Below, in pieces: positions 35,528-44,180 of a DNA stretch of 64,000 bases; within the stretch, counting starts at the first letter, position 1, and each line of letters starts with the position of its first letter. The notes beneath the pieces are model-generated. The model was not told where the DNA came from. It saw only the letters and a program-made list of their open reading frames with translations, and made no database searches. This DNA is from Collimonas fungivorans (lineage in GTDB: Bacteria; Pseudomonadota; Gammaproteobacteria; Burkholderiales; Burkholderiaceae_D). The position numbers and the translations under genes were made by a program. Where the stretch lies: the NCBI RefSeq assembly GCF_001584145.1, contig NZ_CP013232.1:124001-188000 (forward strand), in the 5' to 3' direction.

Positions 35528-36451
35528 ATGGAAACCATGATTGGCATGCAATGTTTCGTCCGCAGCGCCGAGGCCGGCAGCTTTTCAGAGGCGGCGCGGC
35601 GGCTTGGCATGACCTCGGCGGCGGTCGGCAAGAACGTGGCGCGGCTCGAGACCGGATTAGGTGTGCGCCTGTTCCATCGCAGCACACGCAGCCTGACCCT
35701 GACCGAGGCCGGCGAAAGTTTTTTGCATGAGATCAGGGATGGACTGACATCGATCCAGTCAGCTGTCGACAACCTGGCCAGCGCCGGCGGCCAGCCGGCG
35801 GGCGTGCTCAAGGTCAGCATGGGCACAGGTTTCGGCCGCGCCTACATGGTGCCGCTGCTGGCGCCGTTCCTGGCGAAATATCCGGCGATCTCGCCCGACT
35901 GGCATTTCGATAATCGCCAGGTCGACCTGATCGCGCAAGGTTTCGATGCCGCCATCGGTGGCGGTTTCGAACTGCCGCCCGGCGTCGTGGCGCGCGAACT
36001 CGGGCCGGCGCACCGGGTGCTGGTAGCCGCGCCAGCTTATTTCAATGAACGGCCGGCGCCGGTCTCGCCGGCAGACCTGCACGCATTCGACGGCATTTTC
36101 ATCCGTTCGCCGCAGACCGGGCGAGTGCGGCCTTGGCCCCTGCGCAACGGCAGCAACCAGCAGGCGCCGGTGACTCTGCGCATGCGCATGACCATGAGCG
36201 ATCCCGAAGCCGCTTGCGAAAGCGCCCAAATGGGCCTCGGCATTGCCCTGGTCAGCATGCCGAACGCCTTGCCATTCCTGCTGAGCGGAGATCTGATGCG
36301 CGTGCTGCCAGACTGGTACGTCGATGGCGGCACCTTGTCACTCTACTTTGCCGCCCAAAAACTGCTGCCGGCCAAGACCCGGGTGTTTGTCGATTATGTG
36401 GTGGAGCATTTCCGGACGCAGGAACTGGCCAGGCATTTTTCGGCGTTTTGA
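35528..36451 (+). CDS. LysR family transcriptional regulator
   Basis: 307 residues. HTH: CFVRSAEAGSFSEAARRLGM, TSAAVGKNVARLETGLGVRL; then RSTRSLTLTEAGESFLHEIR and effector domain GVLKVSMGTGFGRAYMVPLL, GFDAAIGGGFELPPGVVARE. It is divergent from a classical SDR gene, its presumed target, and followed 31 bp later by a cytochrome c gene. Confidence 0.94.
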   Translation: METMIGMQCFVRSAEAGSFSEAARRLGMTSAAVGKNVARLETGLGVRLFHRSTRSLTLTEAGESFLHEIRDGLTSIQSAVDNLASAGGQPAGVLKVSMGTGFGRAYMVPLLAPFLAKYPAISPDWHFDNRQVDLIAQGFDAAIGGGFELPPGVVARELGPAHRVLVAAPAYFNERPAPVSPADLHAFDGIFIRSPQTGRVRPWPLRNGSNQQAPVTLRMRMTMSDPEAACESAQMGLGIALVSMPNALPFLLSGDLMRVLPDWYVDGGTLSLYFAAQKLLPAKTRVFVDYVVEHFRTQELARHFSAF

Positions 36452-36482
36452 AAACGATTGGTTTGACGAAGGAAAAAGAAAG

Positions 36483-36851
36483 ATGAATAAACTGATATTG
36501 CTTGCATCAGCAATGGTTTTTCATACATTCAACGCTTATGCCGCAGGTGATGCAGTGGCCGGCAAGTCGGCATTTGCGCGGTGCGCGAGCTGCCATCAGG
36601 TCGGAACTTCCGCCCGCGGCGGGTTCGGACCGCAACTGAATGGCATTTTCGGCAGAACGGCTGGGACAAGCAAGGACTATAAATATTCGGCAGCGATGAA
36701 AAGTTCAGGGATCGTATGGTCGGAGCAAACATTGCGGGCATTTCTGAAGGCTCCCGACGATGTCATCCCGGGAAATAAAATGCGTTTCTTTGGCATCGGA
36801 AGCGACAAGCAAATCGATAACCTGCTGGCGTATCTGCATGCGTTCGAATGA
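36483..36851 (+). CDS. Class I c-type cytochrome, exported
   Basis: 122 residues. Signal peptide LILLASAMVFHTFNAYAAG, heme-binding CASCH at residues 34-38, and a likely axial Met at residue 100 (PGNKMRFFGI). GGFGPQLNGIFGRTAGTSKD and YKYSAAMKSSGIVWSEQTLR are typical of small mitochondrial-like/cy-type cytochromes. It would carry electrons in the periplasm. It follows the LysR gene on the same strand; whether they form one transcript is unclear. AGGAAAAAGAAAG just upstream of the ATG is a fair ribosome site. Confidence 0.93.
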   Translation: MNKLILLASAMVFHTFNAYAAGDAVAGKSAFARCASCHQVGTSARGGFGPQLNGIFGRTAGTSKDYKYSAAMKSSGIVWSEQTLRAFLKAPDDVIPGNKMRFFGIGSDKQIDNLLAYLHAFE

Positions 36852-36874
36852 GACGGCGGAGTTCCGCCGGAGTC

Positions 36875-37744
36875 TTAGCGATCAGGATTGTCCGACAGCT
36901 CTTTCAATACATTCTCCGCATTTGCAATGCGCGCTCCACGCGCCGCCATATCCGTAATGAATTCCCGATACTGTTCCTCGAACCCACTCACCGGACTCAT
37001 GCAGTCGGTAACCAGCACCAGTTTTCCGATATGCCGTGGGCCGAAATAATCGGCGATATGTTCTGTAGTCGCTTTCACGCAATGGCTGCCTGCTTCGCCT
37101 GTGATGTAGATGCAATCGGCCTCGGCCAGGCTGTCCAGGAAAGCCTGGTTCGATTGCGTCAGCACGTCGTCCGGGTCGGGCACTTCGGCCTGCACCGCGG
37201 AATAGTGTTCGGTCCACGGATTGCTGCCCTTGCTGATCTTGCCGACGCTGCGCAGGGTGTGTTCTTCCCAGCGGTTATAGGCGGAGCGCACATCGGCGTG
37301 GACGTTATGTCCCCAGGAACCGATCTCGCAATGGACCGGCCACACCATCAGCTGGTAACGCCCGGCTGCTTCCAGCTGGTCCAGGTAATGCAGTACCCGC
37401 GGCAGCGCAGCCGGCAGGCGCGGCAGGTAGCTGCCGGCGCGCACCTCGTCTGCCGAGATCTGGGTAAACGGCGCGACTTCGCCGCCGCCGGCGCTGGTCC
37501 AGAATCCGGGATGGGCAATATCGAGCCGGTGATGCGAGTCGAGCGTGATGCTGATGGCGCTGATGCCGGCGCCGCCGCGGTTGATCAGGTCCGCCACGCG
37601 CAGCATGTCGGCGTGGGCCCCAGGCACCGGCAGCGCTGGCCCCATTCTGCCGCCGCCGGCCGGATTATCGGGAAGATAGCCGGCAGGCAGGTCGCAAAAA
37701 TCGTTCTGTGGATCGATGATCAATAGGTGCAGGTTGCGGCGCAT
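36875..37744 (-). CDS. Cysteine hydrolase (nicotinamidase/isochorismatase superfamily)
   Basis: 289 residues, longer than the usual 180-220. The catalytic Asp is in LLIIDPQNDFCDLPAGYLP; Lys/His region MVWPVHCEIGSWGHNVHADV; nucleophile Cys in IYITGEAGSHCVKATTEHIA. TDCMSPVSGFEEQYREFITD is the usual last helix-strand. Inserted segments explain the extra length. Such enzymes hydrolyse amides (nicotinamide, pyrazinamide) or related bonds; substrate not determinable. Convergent with the cytochrome gene. Confidence 0.9.
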   Translation of the reverse strand: MRRNLHLLIIDPQNDFCDLPAGYLPDNPAGGGRMGPALPVPGAHADMLRVADLINRGGAGISAISITLDSHHRLDIAHPGFWTSAGGGEVAPFTQISADEVRAGSYLPRLPAALPRVLHYLDQLEAAGRYQLMVWPVHCEIGSWGHNVHADVRSAYNRWEEHTLRSVGKISKGSNPWTEHYSAVQAEVPDPDDVLTQSNQAFLDSLAEADCIYITGEAGSHCVKATTEHIADYFGPRHIGKLVLVTDCMSPVSGFEEQYREFITDMAARGARIANAENVLKELSDNPDR

Positions 37745-37783
37745 CTGTTTCTCCGGTGCCGTCTGTACGGCCTATCTGTTTGC

Positions 37784-38263
37784 TTACAGCGCTGCCAGCA
37801 TGGTTTTCAGCGCATCTTGCGCCGCCGGATCGCTCAGGCCCAGGCTGCCCTTGGTTTCCAGCAGGCGGTCGCGGCAGGCGGCCGGCCAGCCGAAGGCGTC
37901 GTCGTCCAGCGCCAGCCAGCTGGTCGGTTTGCGGCGTTCAACGTCGCGCCAGACCTGCATGCCGCGCGGCATGGTGTCGAATTCCGCCGGCGTCAGCTTG
38001 GGATGGTGGAAGGTGGAGCCGATCACGCGCTCGCGCAGGCTCTCCGAGAGTTCCTGCCTGGTGGCGTCGAAGCCGAGTGCCCTGACCCAGCTGGTGGAGA
38101 GCACGATCTTGACGTCAGGATAAGGCGCCAGCAATTCTTCCAGGATCGGCATCCATTCGAAGAATGAACGGTCCGGGGTGGCGATGTAGAGGCCGCGCTG
38201 GCGGTTGCGGATTACCTTGGCGTCATGCAGGACGCCGTTGTAGTCCAGGTAGAGAATTTTCAT
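37784..38263 (-). CDS. HAD-like protein (Swiss-army-knife RNA repair HAD type) with Asn in motif I
   Basis: 159 residues. Motif I is LYLDYNGVLHD, motif II IVLSTSWVRALG, and an acidic motif III LALDDDAFGWP. This layout fits the small HAD domain described in RNA-repair 'Swiss army knife' proteins. Motif I normally reads D-x-D-G; here the second Asp, the acid/base residue, is Asn. Phosphatase activity may be altered or replaced by binding. Stands alone, 39 bp downstream of the cysteine hydrolase gene on the same strand. Confidence 0.85.
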   Translation of the reverse strand: MKILYLDYNGVLHDAKVIRNRQRGLYIATPDRSFFEWMPILEELLAPYPDVKIVLSTSWVRALGFDATRQELSESLRERVIGSTFHHPKLTPAEFDTMPRGMQVWRDVERRKPTSWLALDDDAFGWPAACRDRLLETKGSLGLSDPAAQDALKTMLAAL

Positions 38264-38479
38264 AAAACGTCAGTCATCAAAGTAGATCGGATTGGCGGCA
38301 GGCCGGTCATTGCCGAATCACGCCAAGCATGGGAATGGCGCTATTAGACCATCAAGTTTACTCCAAGGGAATCGCGGCGGCGTCCGGATCACGCTGCGGA
38401 CGGCAAAACGGCGCTCCGCCAGCAGGCTTAAAGCGCTGCGGATATACTCGAAAACCGCAAGCTGAACAAGGAAGCCGCT

Positions 38480-39487
38480 GTGATCCCAATTTCAATTCTG
38501 GACCTGGTCCGTATCCGCCAAGGCAGCGATGCGCGCAACGCGCTCGACCATGCGCGCGATCTGGCGTTGCACGCCGAGGGCTGGAACTATCGCCGTTTCT
38601 GGATGGCGGAACACCATAATATGCGCGGCATCGCCAGCGCCGCTACGTCGGTGGCGATCGCCCATGTGGCGGCCGGCACCAGCACCATCCGGGTAGGCGC
38701 CGGCGGCGTCATGCTGCCGAACCATGCGCCGCTGGTGATCGCCGAGCAGTTCGGCACGCTCGCCGCACTATTCCCGGGTCGCATCGACCTCGGCCTGGGG
38801 CGTGCGCCCGGCACCGACCAGATCACTACCCGTGCGCTGCGGCGCGATCCGGCCAGCGCCGAATCGTTTCCGCAAGACGTGCTGGAACTGCAGGCTTTCC
38901 TGGCGCCGGCCGAGCCGGACCAGCGCATCGTCGCCGTGCCCGGCCACGGCAGCGAGGTACCGTTGTGGATACTTGGGTCGAGCACCTTCGGTTCCCGGCT
39001 GGCGGCCGAATTCGGACTGCCCTATGCCTTTGCTTCGCATTTCGCGCCCGATTCGCTGGAAATGGCGCTGCAGCTGTACCGCGCCCAGTTCAAGCCGTCC
39101 GCACAGCAGGCCAAGCCGCATGCGATGGTGGGTATCAACATCATCGCCGCCGATACCGACGCCGAAGCGCGCCGCCTGGCGACTACCCAGCAGATGTCCT
39201 TCACCGACATGCACCGCGGCGTGCGCGGCCTGAGCAAGCCGCCTATCGACGATATCGAAACCTACTGGTCGCCGCTGGAAAAGGCGCAGGCTTCGCACAT
39301 GCTGGCGTGTTCCATCATCGGCTCGCCGGAAACCGTGCGCGAGGGGCTGGAAAGATTCCTGCTGCGCACCGGCGCCGACGAATTGATGATTGTCTCGGAT
39401 GTATTCGAGCACAAGGCGCGGTTGCATTCCTACGAGATCATCGCCGACGTTGCGCGCAGCGTAGAACCTATTCCGCTGTCTATCTGA
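38480..39487 (+). CDS. Luciferase-like (LLM class) flavin-dependent oxidoreductase
   Basis: 335 residues, GTG start with AAGGAAG upstream. Family features: [60 protein letters not shown], and [20 protein letters not shown]. This is the YhbW-like group of bacterial luciferase relatives, which use FMN for monooxygenation or unknown reactions. It is followed 23 bp later by a PLP enzyme gene on the same strand. Confidence 0.93.
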   Translation: MIPISILDLVRIRQGSDARNALDHARDLALHAEGWNYRRFWMAEHHNMRGIASAATSVAIAHVAAGTSTIRVGAGGVMLPNHAPLVIAEQFGTLAALFPGRIDLGLGRAPGTDQITTRALRRDPASAESFPQDVLELQAFLAPAEPDQRIVAVPGHGSEVPLWILGSSTFGSRLAAEFGLPYAFASHFAPDSLEMALQLYRAQFKPSAQQAKPHAMVGINIIAADTDAEARRLATTQQMSFTDMHRGVRGLSKPPIDDIETYWSPLEKAQASHMLACSIIGSPETVREGLERFLLRTGADELMIVSDVFEHKARLHSYEIIADVARSVEPIPLSI

Positions 39488-39510
39488 TGTTTATCTGATT
39501 TTGCCCTGAC

Positions 39511-40434
39511 GTGCAGTTTCCCAGCCAGCCATCTCCCTGCCAGCTCCTGGAAAGCACCGCTTTCCTCGGGCGCGAGGTCTGGGTAAAACGCGACGACCTG
39601 CTGCACCCGGAGGTCTCCGGCAACAAATTCCGCAAGCTCAAATACCAGCTATCGGCATTGCAGGGGAAACAAGCGACGCTGGTAACCATGGGCGGCCCCT
39701 GGTCCAATCATTTGCATGCGCTGGCCCACGCCGCAGCCTTGGGCGGCTGGCCGACGATCGGCCTGGTGCGCAGTGCGGCGGGACTGGACAGCGCCACGCT
39801 GGACGATTGCCGGCGCCTTGGCATGCGTATCCAGTTTGTATCGCGCGATGACTACCGACAGTTGCGCGAGGATCCGCAAGCCTGGCGCCGGCACATCGCC
39901 GCTGTCGACGATAGCTTCCTCTGGCTGCCGGAAGGCGGCAGCGCGCCGGCAGCCTTGCGCGGCGTCGCCGAACTGGTGGACGAGTTGACCACTGAGTTGC
40001 TGCCGGATGTGATCATGGTCGCCTGCGGCAGCGGCGCCACGCTGGCCGGCGTCCTGGCCGGTTTGCAGGGCCGGGGCCGGGCGATCGGCATCGCGGTCCT
40101 CAAGAATGGCGCTTATCTGCACCAGGAGATCGCCCGTCTGCTGCAGGAGGCGGGTTATCCCGCCTACCGGAATTATGAATTGATCACGGATGCCCATCAT
40201 GGCGGTTATGGCAAGGCGCCGCCTGAGTTGCGCCAGTTCTGCCGCGAGTTTTCACAGGAATTCGACCTGCCGATAGAGCCGGTTTATACGGGCAAGCTGT
40301 TCCATGCCCTCAGGCGCTTGCAGCAGGCCCGGGTTTTCCGCCCCGATGAGCGAGTGCTCGCTGTGCATACCGGCGGCATGCAAGGAGCGCGCGGGTTTGT
40401 CGACGGGCTTGAGCTTGCCGGCCTCAATAAATAG
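39511..40434 (+). CDS. PLP-dependent D-cysteine desulfhydrase / ACC deaminase family enzyme
   Basis: 307 residues from a GTG. Fold-type-II PLP enzyme: REVWVKRDDLLHPEVSGNKF with the Schiff-base Lys in GNKFRKLKYQ, TMGGPWSNHLHALAHAAALG (S-N-H phosphate/substrate loop), and VACGSGATLAGVLAGL (glycine-rich PLP phosphate loop). Family members degrade D-cysteine or 1-aminocyclopropane-1-carboxylate; the actual substrate cannot be assigned here. Overlaps the convergent DUF1127 gene by 11 bp. Confidence 0.9.
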   Translation: MQFPSQPSPCQLLESTAFLGREVWVKRDDLLHPEVSGNKFRKLKYQLSALQGKQATLVTMGGPWSNHLHALAHAAALGGWPTIGLVRSAAGLDSATLDDCRRLGMRIQFVSRDDYRQLREDPQAWRRHIAAVDDSFLWLPEGGSAPAALRGVAELVDELTTELLPDVIMVACGSGATLAGVLAGLQGRGRAIGIAVLKNGAYLHQEIARLLQEAGYPAYRNYELITDAHHGGYGKAPPELRQFCREFSQEFDLPIEPVYTGKLFHALRRLQQARVFRPDERVLAVHTGGMQGARGFVDGLELAGLNK

Positions 40435-40693
40435 TATCCCTGCGCACCTGCTCGCGCGGCTGCACGGAGTCGATGTAACCGATATCGCGTAAAAGGTGGT
40501 CGCTCAAGTCGCGCACATTCAACACATATTTTTGCGGCGTCTCTGCCGGCGACGCTTTTGCCGGCTGTGGCGGGATCAGGCGCTGCTGCCACCAGCCGCC
40601 AGCACTCTTGACGACCTGGAACAGGTTACCCAGCAAACCATGTGGGCGTGGCAATATTGTAGCGATTTGGTCCGGTGTCGATACACAGTTCAT
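40424..40693 (-). CDS. DUF1127-type small protein
   Basis: 89 residues. The C-terminal LNVRDLSDHLLRDIGYIDSV is the characteristic DUF1127 motif (L-x-D-L-S-D-x-x-L-R-D-I-G). An N-terminal extension includes QVVKSAGGWWQQRLIP. Small DUF1127 proteins have been linked to RNA binding and phosphate/carbon regulation in alphaproteobacteria. It is divergent from a GcvA-like LysR gene, a pairing common in Burkholderiales; the LysR probably controls it. Confidence 0.85.
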   Translation of the reverse strand: MNCVSTPDQIATILPRPHGLLGNLFQVVKSAGGWWQQRLIPPQPAKASPAETPQKYVLNVRDLSDHLLRDIGYIDSVQPREQVRRDTIY

Positions 40694-40696
40694 GGC

Positions 40697-40771
40697 AAAC
40701 TCACAAGTTGGTTGTAGGGAATATTCGCAGCGCTTTCAATACTGGTCAGAATATCCAACCACAACCACTTA
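40697..40771. promoter_or_regulatory. Imperfect inverted repeat between DUF1127 and LysR genes
   Basis: AAGTTGGTTGTAGGGAATATT on the left and GAATATCCAACCACAACCACTT on the right form imperfect arms around about 30 bp. Position between divergent promoters suggests a LysR operator. Confidence 0.4.
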
Positions 40772-40805
40772 GGGAAACGACTTGTTCTAACCATCTTGGT
40801 CAGCT

Positions 40806-41768
40806 ATGCTTACCATCATGAGCCGACTCCCTTTACATACCCTCCCGGTCTTCCGCACTGCCGCGCGCTTGCAGAATCTGCGTGCTACCGCAGCCGAAAT
40901 GCACCTGACCCACAGCGCCGTCAGCCAGCAGATCGGCGTGCTTGAGCAGCAGCTTGGTTTCGCCCTGTTCGAGCGGCGCGGCCGTCGCATCGTGCTGAAT
41001 CCGGCGGGCCAGGCGCTGCTGTGCAGCGTCGAATCGGCGCTGGCCCAGCTCGACGTCGGCGTCCTGGCCGCGGCCGCCACGGCCACCGGCGTCGCGCAGC
41101 GGCTGCGGCTGACGGTGATGCCGTCTTTCCTGCAGCGCTGGCTGCTGCCGCGCATGCAGAGCTGGCGCCAGCGTCATCCCGATATCGCACTGGAGCTGCA
41201 CTCCTCGCAACAGGTGATGGATCTGCAGCGCGACGGTTTCCACGCGGCGCTGCGCCAGGGGCGCGGCGGCTGGCCGGGATTGAGCGATGAACGCCTGTTC
41301 GACAGTCCGCTGGTGGTGGTGGCCTCGCCGGCAACCGCGCGCCGGCTGCAGGGAGGCGGCGCTGCCGCCCTGGTGCATGAGCCCTTGCTGGGCGACGCCG
41401 ACTGGTGGGATATCTGGTTCAGCGAAGCCGGACTCACGGTGAGGACCAATCCGGTCGCCAGTTTCAACGACGCCGGCCTGATGCTGCAGGCCGCCGAACA
41501 AGGCCTGGGGATTGCGCTGGGGCGCGAATTCATGGTGGCCGACGCCTTGCGCGCCGGCCTGCTGGTGCAGCTGTCGGAACAAAGGCTGGCGCCGGACCCC
41601 GACTACGCTTCTTATTTCCTGGTCTACCCACCGGCGTTATGCGACTGGGCGCCGCTGCAGGCTTTGCGCAGCTGGCTGCACGATGAGGTAAGCGCTTTGC
41701 AGGCGCCGGCCGCGGCGGTGGCGGAAGAATCGGCGGCGCGCAAGCCACGCCGCAAGAAAGCGCCGTAG
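40806..41768 (+). CDS. LysR family transcriptional regulator (GcvA-like)
   Basis: 320 residues (an ATG four codons in is an alternative start). The N-terminus LPLHTLPVFRTAARLQNLRA, EMHLTHSAVSQQIGVLEQQL is typical of the GcvA/AmpR-like LysR group. Effector domain: RLRLTVMPSFLQRWLLPRMQ, GFHAALRQGRGGWPGLSDER. The C-terminus is extended by an Ala/Lys-rich tail (AVAEESAARKPRRKKAP). It is divergent from the DUF1127 gene. Confidence 0.92.
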   Translation: MLTIMSRLPLHTLPVFRTAARLQNLRATAAEMHLTHSAVSQQIGVLEQQLGFALFERRGRRIVLNPAGQALLCSVESALAQLDVGVLAAAATATGVAQRLRLTVMPSFLQRWLLPRMQSWRQRHPDIALELHSSQQVMDLQRDGFHAALRQGRGGWPGLSDERLFDSPLVVVASPATARRLQGGGAAALVHEPLLGDADWWDIWFSEAGLTVRTNPVASFNDAGLMLQAAEQGLGIALGREFMVADALRAGLLVQLSEQRLAPDPDYASYFLVYPPALCDWAPLQALRSWLHDEVSALQAPAAAVAEESAARKPRRKKAP

Positions 41769-41804
41769 CAGCAATAGCGCCGGATTCCTCCACCCATCCA
41801 TCCT

Positions 41805-42428
41805 ATGAAACAGCCCGACCATAAGCAACGCCTCGCCTGTCCCAGATGCCTGCGCCCGCAGAGCGCTTGCATCTGCAGCTGGATCAGGCCGACGGAGCCG
41901 GCGGTCGACGTGCTGATCTTGCAGCATCCACTGGAAGTCCGCCAGGCTAAAGGCAGCGCCCGGCTTTTGCAGCTGAGCCTGGCGCGCAGCGAGCTGGTTG
42001 TCGGTGAAACCTTTGATGAGCAATATTTAAAAGCGCTGCTCCATGCGCCGGCCAGGCATGCCGTCCTGCTGTATCCCGACAGCCCGGAAGATAAAAGCCT
42101 GGAGCTGGCCGCGCCGCCGTCGCTGGAGCAGGCGCTGTTGCTAGACCCTGCACAGTTGCGGCTGGTGGTGCTGGATGGAACCTGGCGCAAGAGCCGCAAG
42201 ATGCTTTACCTGAATCCCTTGCTGCAGCAGCTGCCGCGGCTGTCGCTGCACAATCCGCCGGCATCGCGCTACCTGATCCGCAAGGCCCATGGCCCGGGGC
42301 AGCTCTCCACGCTGGAGGCGACTTGCCATGCCTTGATGCAGTTGGAGCATAATGAGGGCGGATACCTGCCGTTGCTGACGGCGTTCGACGGCTTCGTGGC
42401 GCAGCAGCTGGCCTATGGGCGAGGTTAG
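41805..42428 (+). CDS. tapT: DTW-domain tRNA-uridine aminocarboxypropyltransferase
   Basis: 207 residues. CPRCLRPQSACIC is the Cys-rich N-terminal motif, and DGTW (residues 124-127, in VLDGTWRKSRKMLYLNPLL) is the family's defining motif. E. coli TapT (YfiP) of this family transfers the 3-amino-3-carboxypropyl group of SAM to U47 of tRNAs (acp3U). HNEGGYLPLLTAFDGFVAQQ ends the domain. It follows the LysR gene by 36 bp and precedes the J-domain operon. Confidence 0.92.
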   Translation: MKQPDHKQRLACPRCLRPQSACICSWIRPTEPAVDVLILQHPLEVRQAKGSARLLQLSLARSELVVGETFDEQYLKALLHAPARHAVLLYPDSPEDKSLELAAPPSLEQALLLDPAQLRLVVLDGTWRKSRKMLYLNPLLQQLPRLSLHNPPASRYLIRKAHGPGQLSTLEATCHALMQLEHNEGGYLPLLTAFDGFVAQQLAYGRG

Positions 42429-42501
42429 GAAACGTGGTTTTCCGGCCACGCGCAGCATCGACTTCCTGCGCTCGCTCGTGTATCCTCCGCAGACTCTTCC
42501 A

Positions 42502-42533
42502 AAGTGTTTGTGTCTTTTCAGCAACAAACACTT
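42502..42533. repeat. 10-bp perfect inverted repeat upstream of the J-domain operon
   Basis: AAGTGTTTGT and ACAAACACTT face each other across 12 bp, about 70 bp before the J-domain start. No T-tract follows, so it could be an operator or an mRNA hairpin rather than a terminator. Confidence 0.5.
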
Positions 42534-42604
42534 GCCCCGCAAGTATTCCATCAGCAACAAGACGACGGTCGCCAGCGGCCGGCTACGCCAACGTGTGAGG
42601 ACGC

Positions 42605-42883
42605 ATGAAGGATTATTACGCCGTTCTCGGCATAGACAGCGATGCAACGGCCGGCGCCCTGAAAAACGCCTATCGCAAGAAAGCCTCGGAATTTCATCCC
42701 GACCGCAATAGCGCGCCCGACGCGCCCGCGCGGTTCCGGGATATCCAGGAGGCCTACGACTTGTTGGCGGATGCGGTGAAACGCCAGGAGTACGACGAAA
42801 ACCGGCGCCGCAGCCTGCTGGAAAACCCGCTTGAGACCGCCCAGCAAATCTGGACTACCTATATGAACAAGGTTCTGCAATGA
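42605..42883 (+). CDS. Minimal J-domain protein
   Basis: 92 residues: little more than one J domain (YYAVLGIDSDATAGALKNAY, EFHPDRNSAPDAP with the essential HPD). No Gly/Phe region, zinc centre or substrate domain follows, so it is a type III/minimal J protein that would stimulate DnaK on a client chosen by its partners. Its last bases overlap the next gene (ATGA). It opens a four-gene same-strand run to 45383. Confidence 0.9.
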   Translation: MKDYYAVLGIDSDATAGALKNAYRKKASEFHPDRNSAPDAPARFRDIQEAYDLLADAVKRQEYDENRRRSLLENPLETAQQIWTTYMNKVLQ

Positions 42884-43413
42884 TGCTTTCTGCTTTTTTC
42901 GAAGATTTGACCAAGGCTTACCAGGCTGAGCTGGAGGATTTGCAAAGCGATTCCGAAGGCAACGATATCCTGGCCTCGCGCCTGAAAAGCAAGCGCGCAC
43001 AGTTTGCCTTGATGATGCCGATGATAGAAACCGATCCGGAAATGGTGGCGGTGGCTTTTCACGGCGGCGTCGACTTTACCAATCCGCAGGCGCTGACCAT
43101 GCTGCTGGGCGAAGAACCGGACGACTTTCCGGCTTGGGCCGATGTCGCCGACACCGTGCAATTCGAATCGTGGGCGCAAAAGCTGGCCGAGATTGCCTTG
43201 CAAGAGCCGGGCGGCGAGCGTTTCCTGATCACCACGGTTTGCCTCGAGTACCTGCACGAGAAAAGCAACGGCAGCTACCAGGGCACATATAGCCAGGCCG
43301 ATTCGGACGATGCAGTCGATGGGGTCGAGAGCGACGACGAAGAAGACGGCCGCGACCTCGAAATCGAAGGCGCCGACTGGCTGGAGCAGCAGGGCTTCGA
43401 ACGGTTGGGCTAA
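42880..43413 (+). CDS. Acidic hypothetical protein of the J-domain operon
   Basis: 177 residues, overlapping the J-domain gene by 4 bp. No recognised family, signal peptide or membrane segment. It opens with a helical stretch (FFEDLTKAYQAELEDLQSDS) and continues with FALMMPMIETDPEMVAVAFH and ERFLITTVCLEYLHEKSNGS. The C-terminal 50 residues are very acidic (DSDDAVDGVESDDEEDGRDL). The coupling suggests that it works with, or is a client of, the J protein. Confidence 0.75.
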   Translation: MMLSAFFEDLTKAYQAELEDLQSDSEGNDILASRLKSKRAQFALMMPMIETDPEMVAVAFHGGVDFTNPQALTMLLGEEPDDFPAWADVADTVQFESWAQKLAEIALQEPGGERFLITTVCLEYLHEKSNGSYQGTYSQADSDDAVDGVESDDEEDGRDLEIEGADWLEQQGFERLG

Positions 43414-43445
43414 ACAGTTTTAGATATTTTTGACATAGTGACATC

Positions 43446-44141
43446 ATGACAAACGCGCTAGTAGTAAAAGCAGCAAACCTGATCCGCAGCGGCGATATCG
43501 CCGGCGCCGAATTCGCCCTGGTCAGCCTGGCTGAGACCGAGGGCGATTATGCGCTGGTGGCGGCGCTCGATACGCTGCCGCCGAAGGACCTGCTGGCGGT
43601 CATCCGCGAATACGACACGTCGAAAGAATCGGTGGTCAACCTGCTGGTGACGCCGGAACAGTTTGCACGCGCAGTGGTCATGGAACGGCTGTATGGCGAC
43701 CATAGCCATGTACGCCTGCGCGGCATGGTGAATGCGGTGCTGTTCCGCGACGACAGCCAGGCCGGTGAATTCCTCGAAGCGATCGGCGATGTCGACGGCG
43801 GCTGCGAAGCGCTGATCGATTACCTGTCGGACCGCGATGAAGAGGTAGTGCATTTCGTCACCTATGACACGTTCAACGTCAACCGCACCGAAGAGGGCGA
43901 CGAAGTCGACAAGTCGGAAGTCAGCGACCGCGACTGGAAAGAGCTGACCTGGCTGCTCAAGCACGAGCATCCCGATATGTTCGAGCAGATCTGGCCGGTC
44001 CTGAAAAAACGCATGAAAGAACGCCTGCGGCGCGAAGCGGAACTGGAATTGCAGGAGCAGGAAAAACTCGAATCGCAGGAGCGCCCGGCGGCGGCGCAGC
44101 CCGCCGCTGTTGTCGATCCAGGCGAAGAGTCCGCGCTCTAA
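43446..44141 (+). CDS. Hypothetical protein of the J-domain operon with coiled-coil tail
   Basis: 231 residues, no recognised family. Predominantly helical: LIRSGDIAGAEFALVSLAET, DLLAVIREYDTSKESVVNLL, RLRGMVNAVLFRDDSQAGEF. The end is a charged helix (PVLKKRMKERLRREAELELQ) likely to form a coiled coil, then an Ala/Pro-rich tail. Follows the acidic protein by 32 bp. Soluble, probably cytoplasmic. Confidence 0.75.
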   Translation: MTNALVVKAANLIRSGDIAGAEFALVSLAETEGDYALVAALDTLPPKDLLAVIREYDTSKESVVNLLVTPEQFARAVVMERLYGDHSHVRLRGMVNAVLFRDDSQAGEFLEAIGDVDGGCEALIDYLSDRDEEVVHFVTYDTFNVNRTEEGDEVDKSEVSDRDWKELTWLLKHEHPDMFEQIWPVLKKRMKERLRREAELELQEQEKLESQERPAAAQPAAVVDPGEESAL

Positions 44142-44180
44142 GCTTTCGCTGTTTTACCGTTGCAGAAACCCACGTATCCC

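Noticed and set aside
42429..42604. Possible small RNA or riboswitch before the J-domain operon
   Set aside because: Only one 10-bp inverted repeat is visible and no known riboswitch core; kept as a repeat feature.
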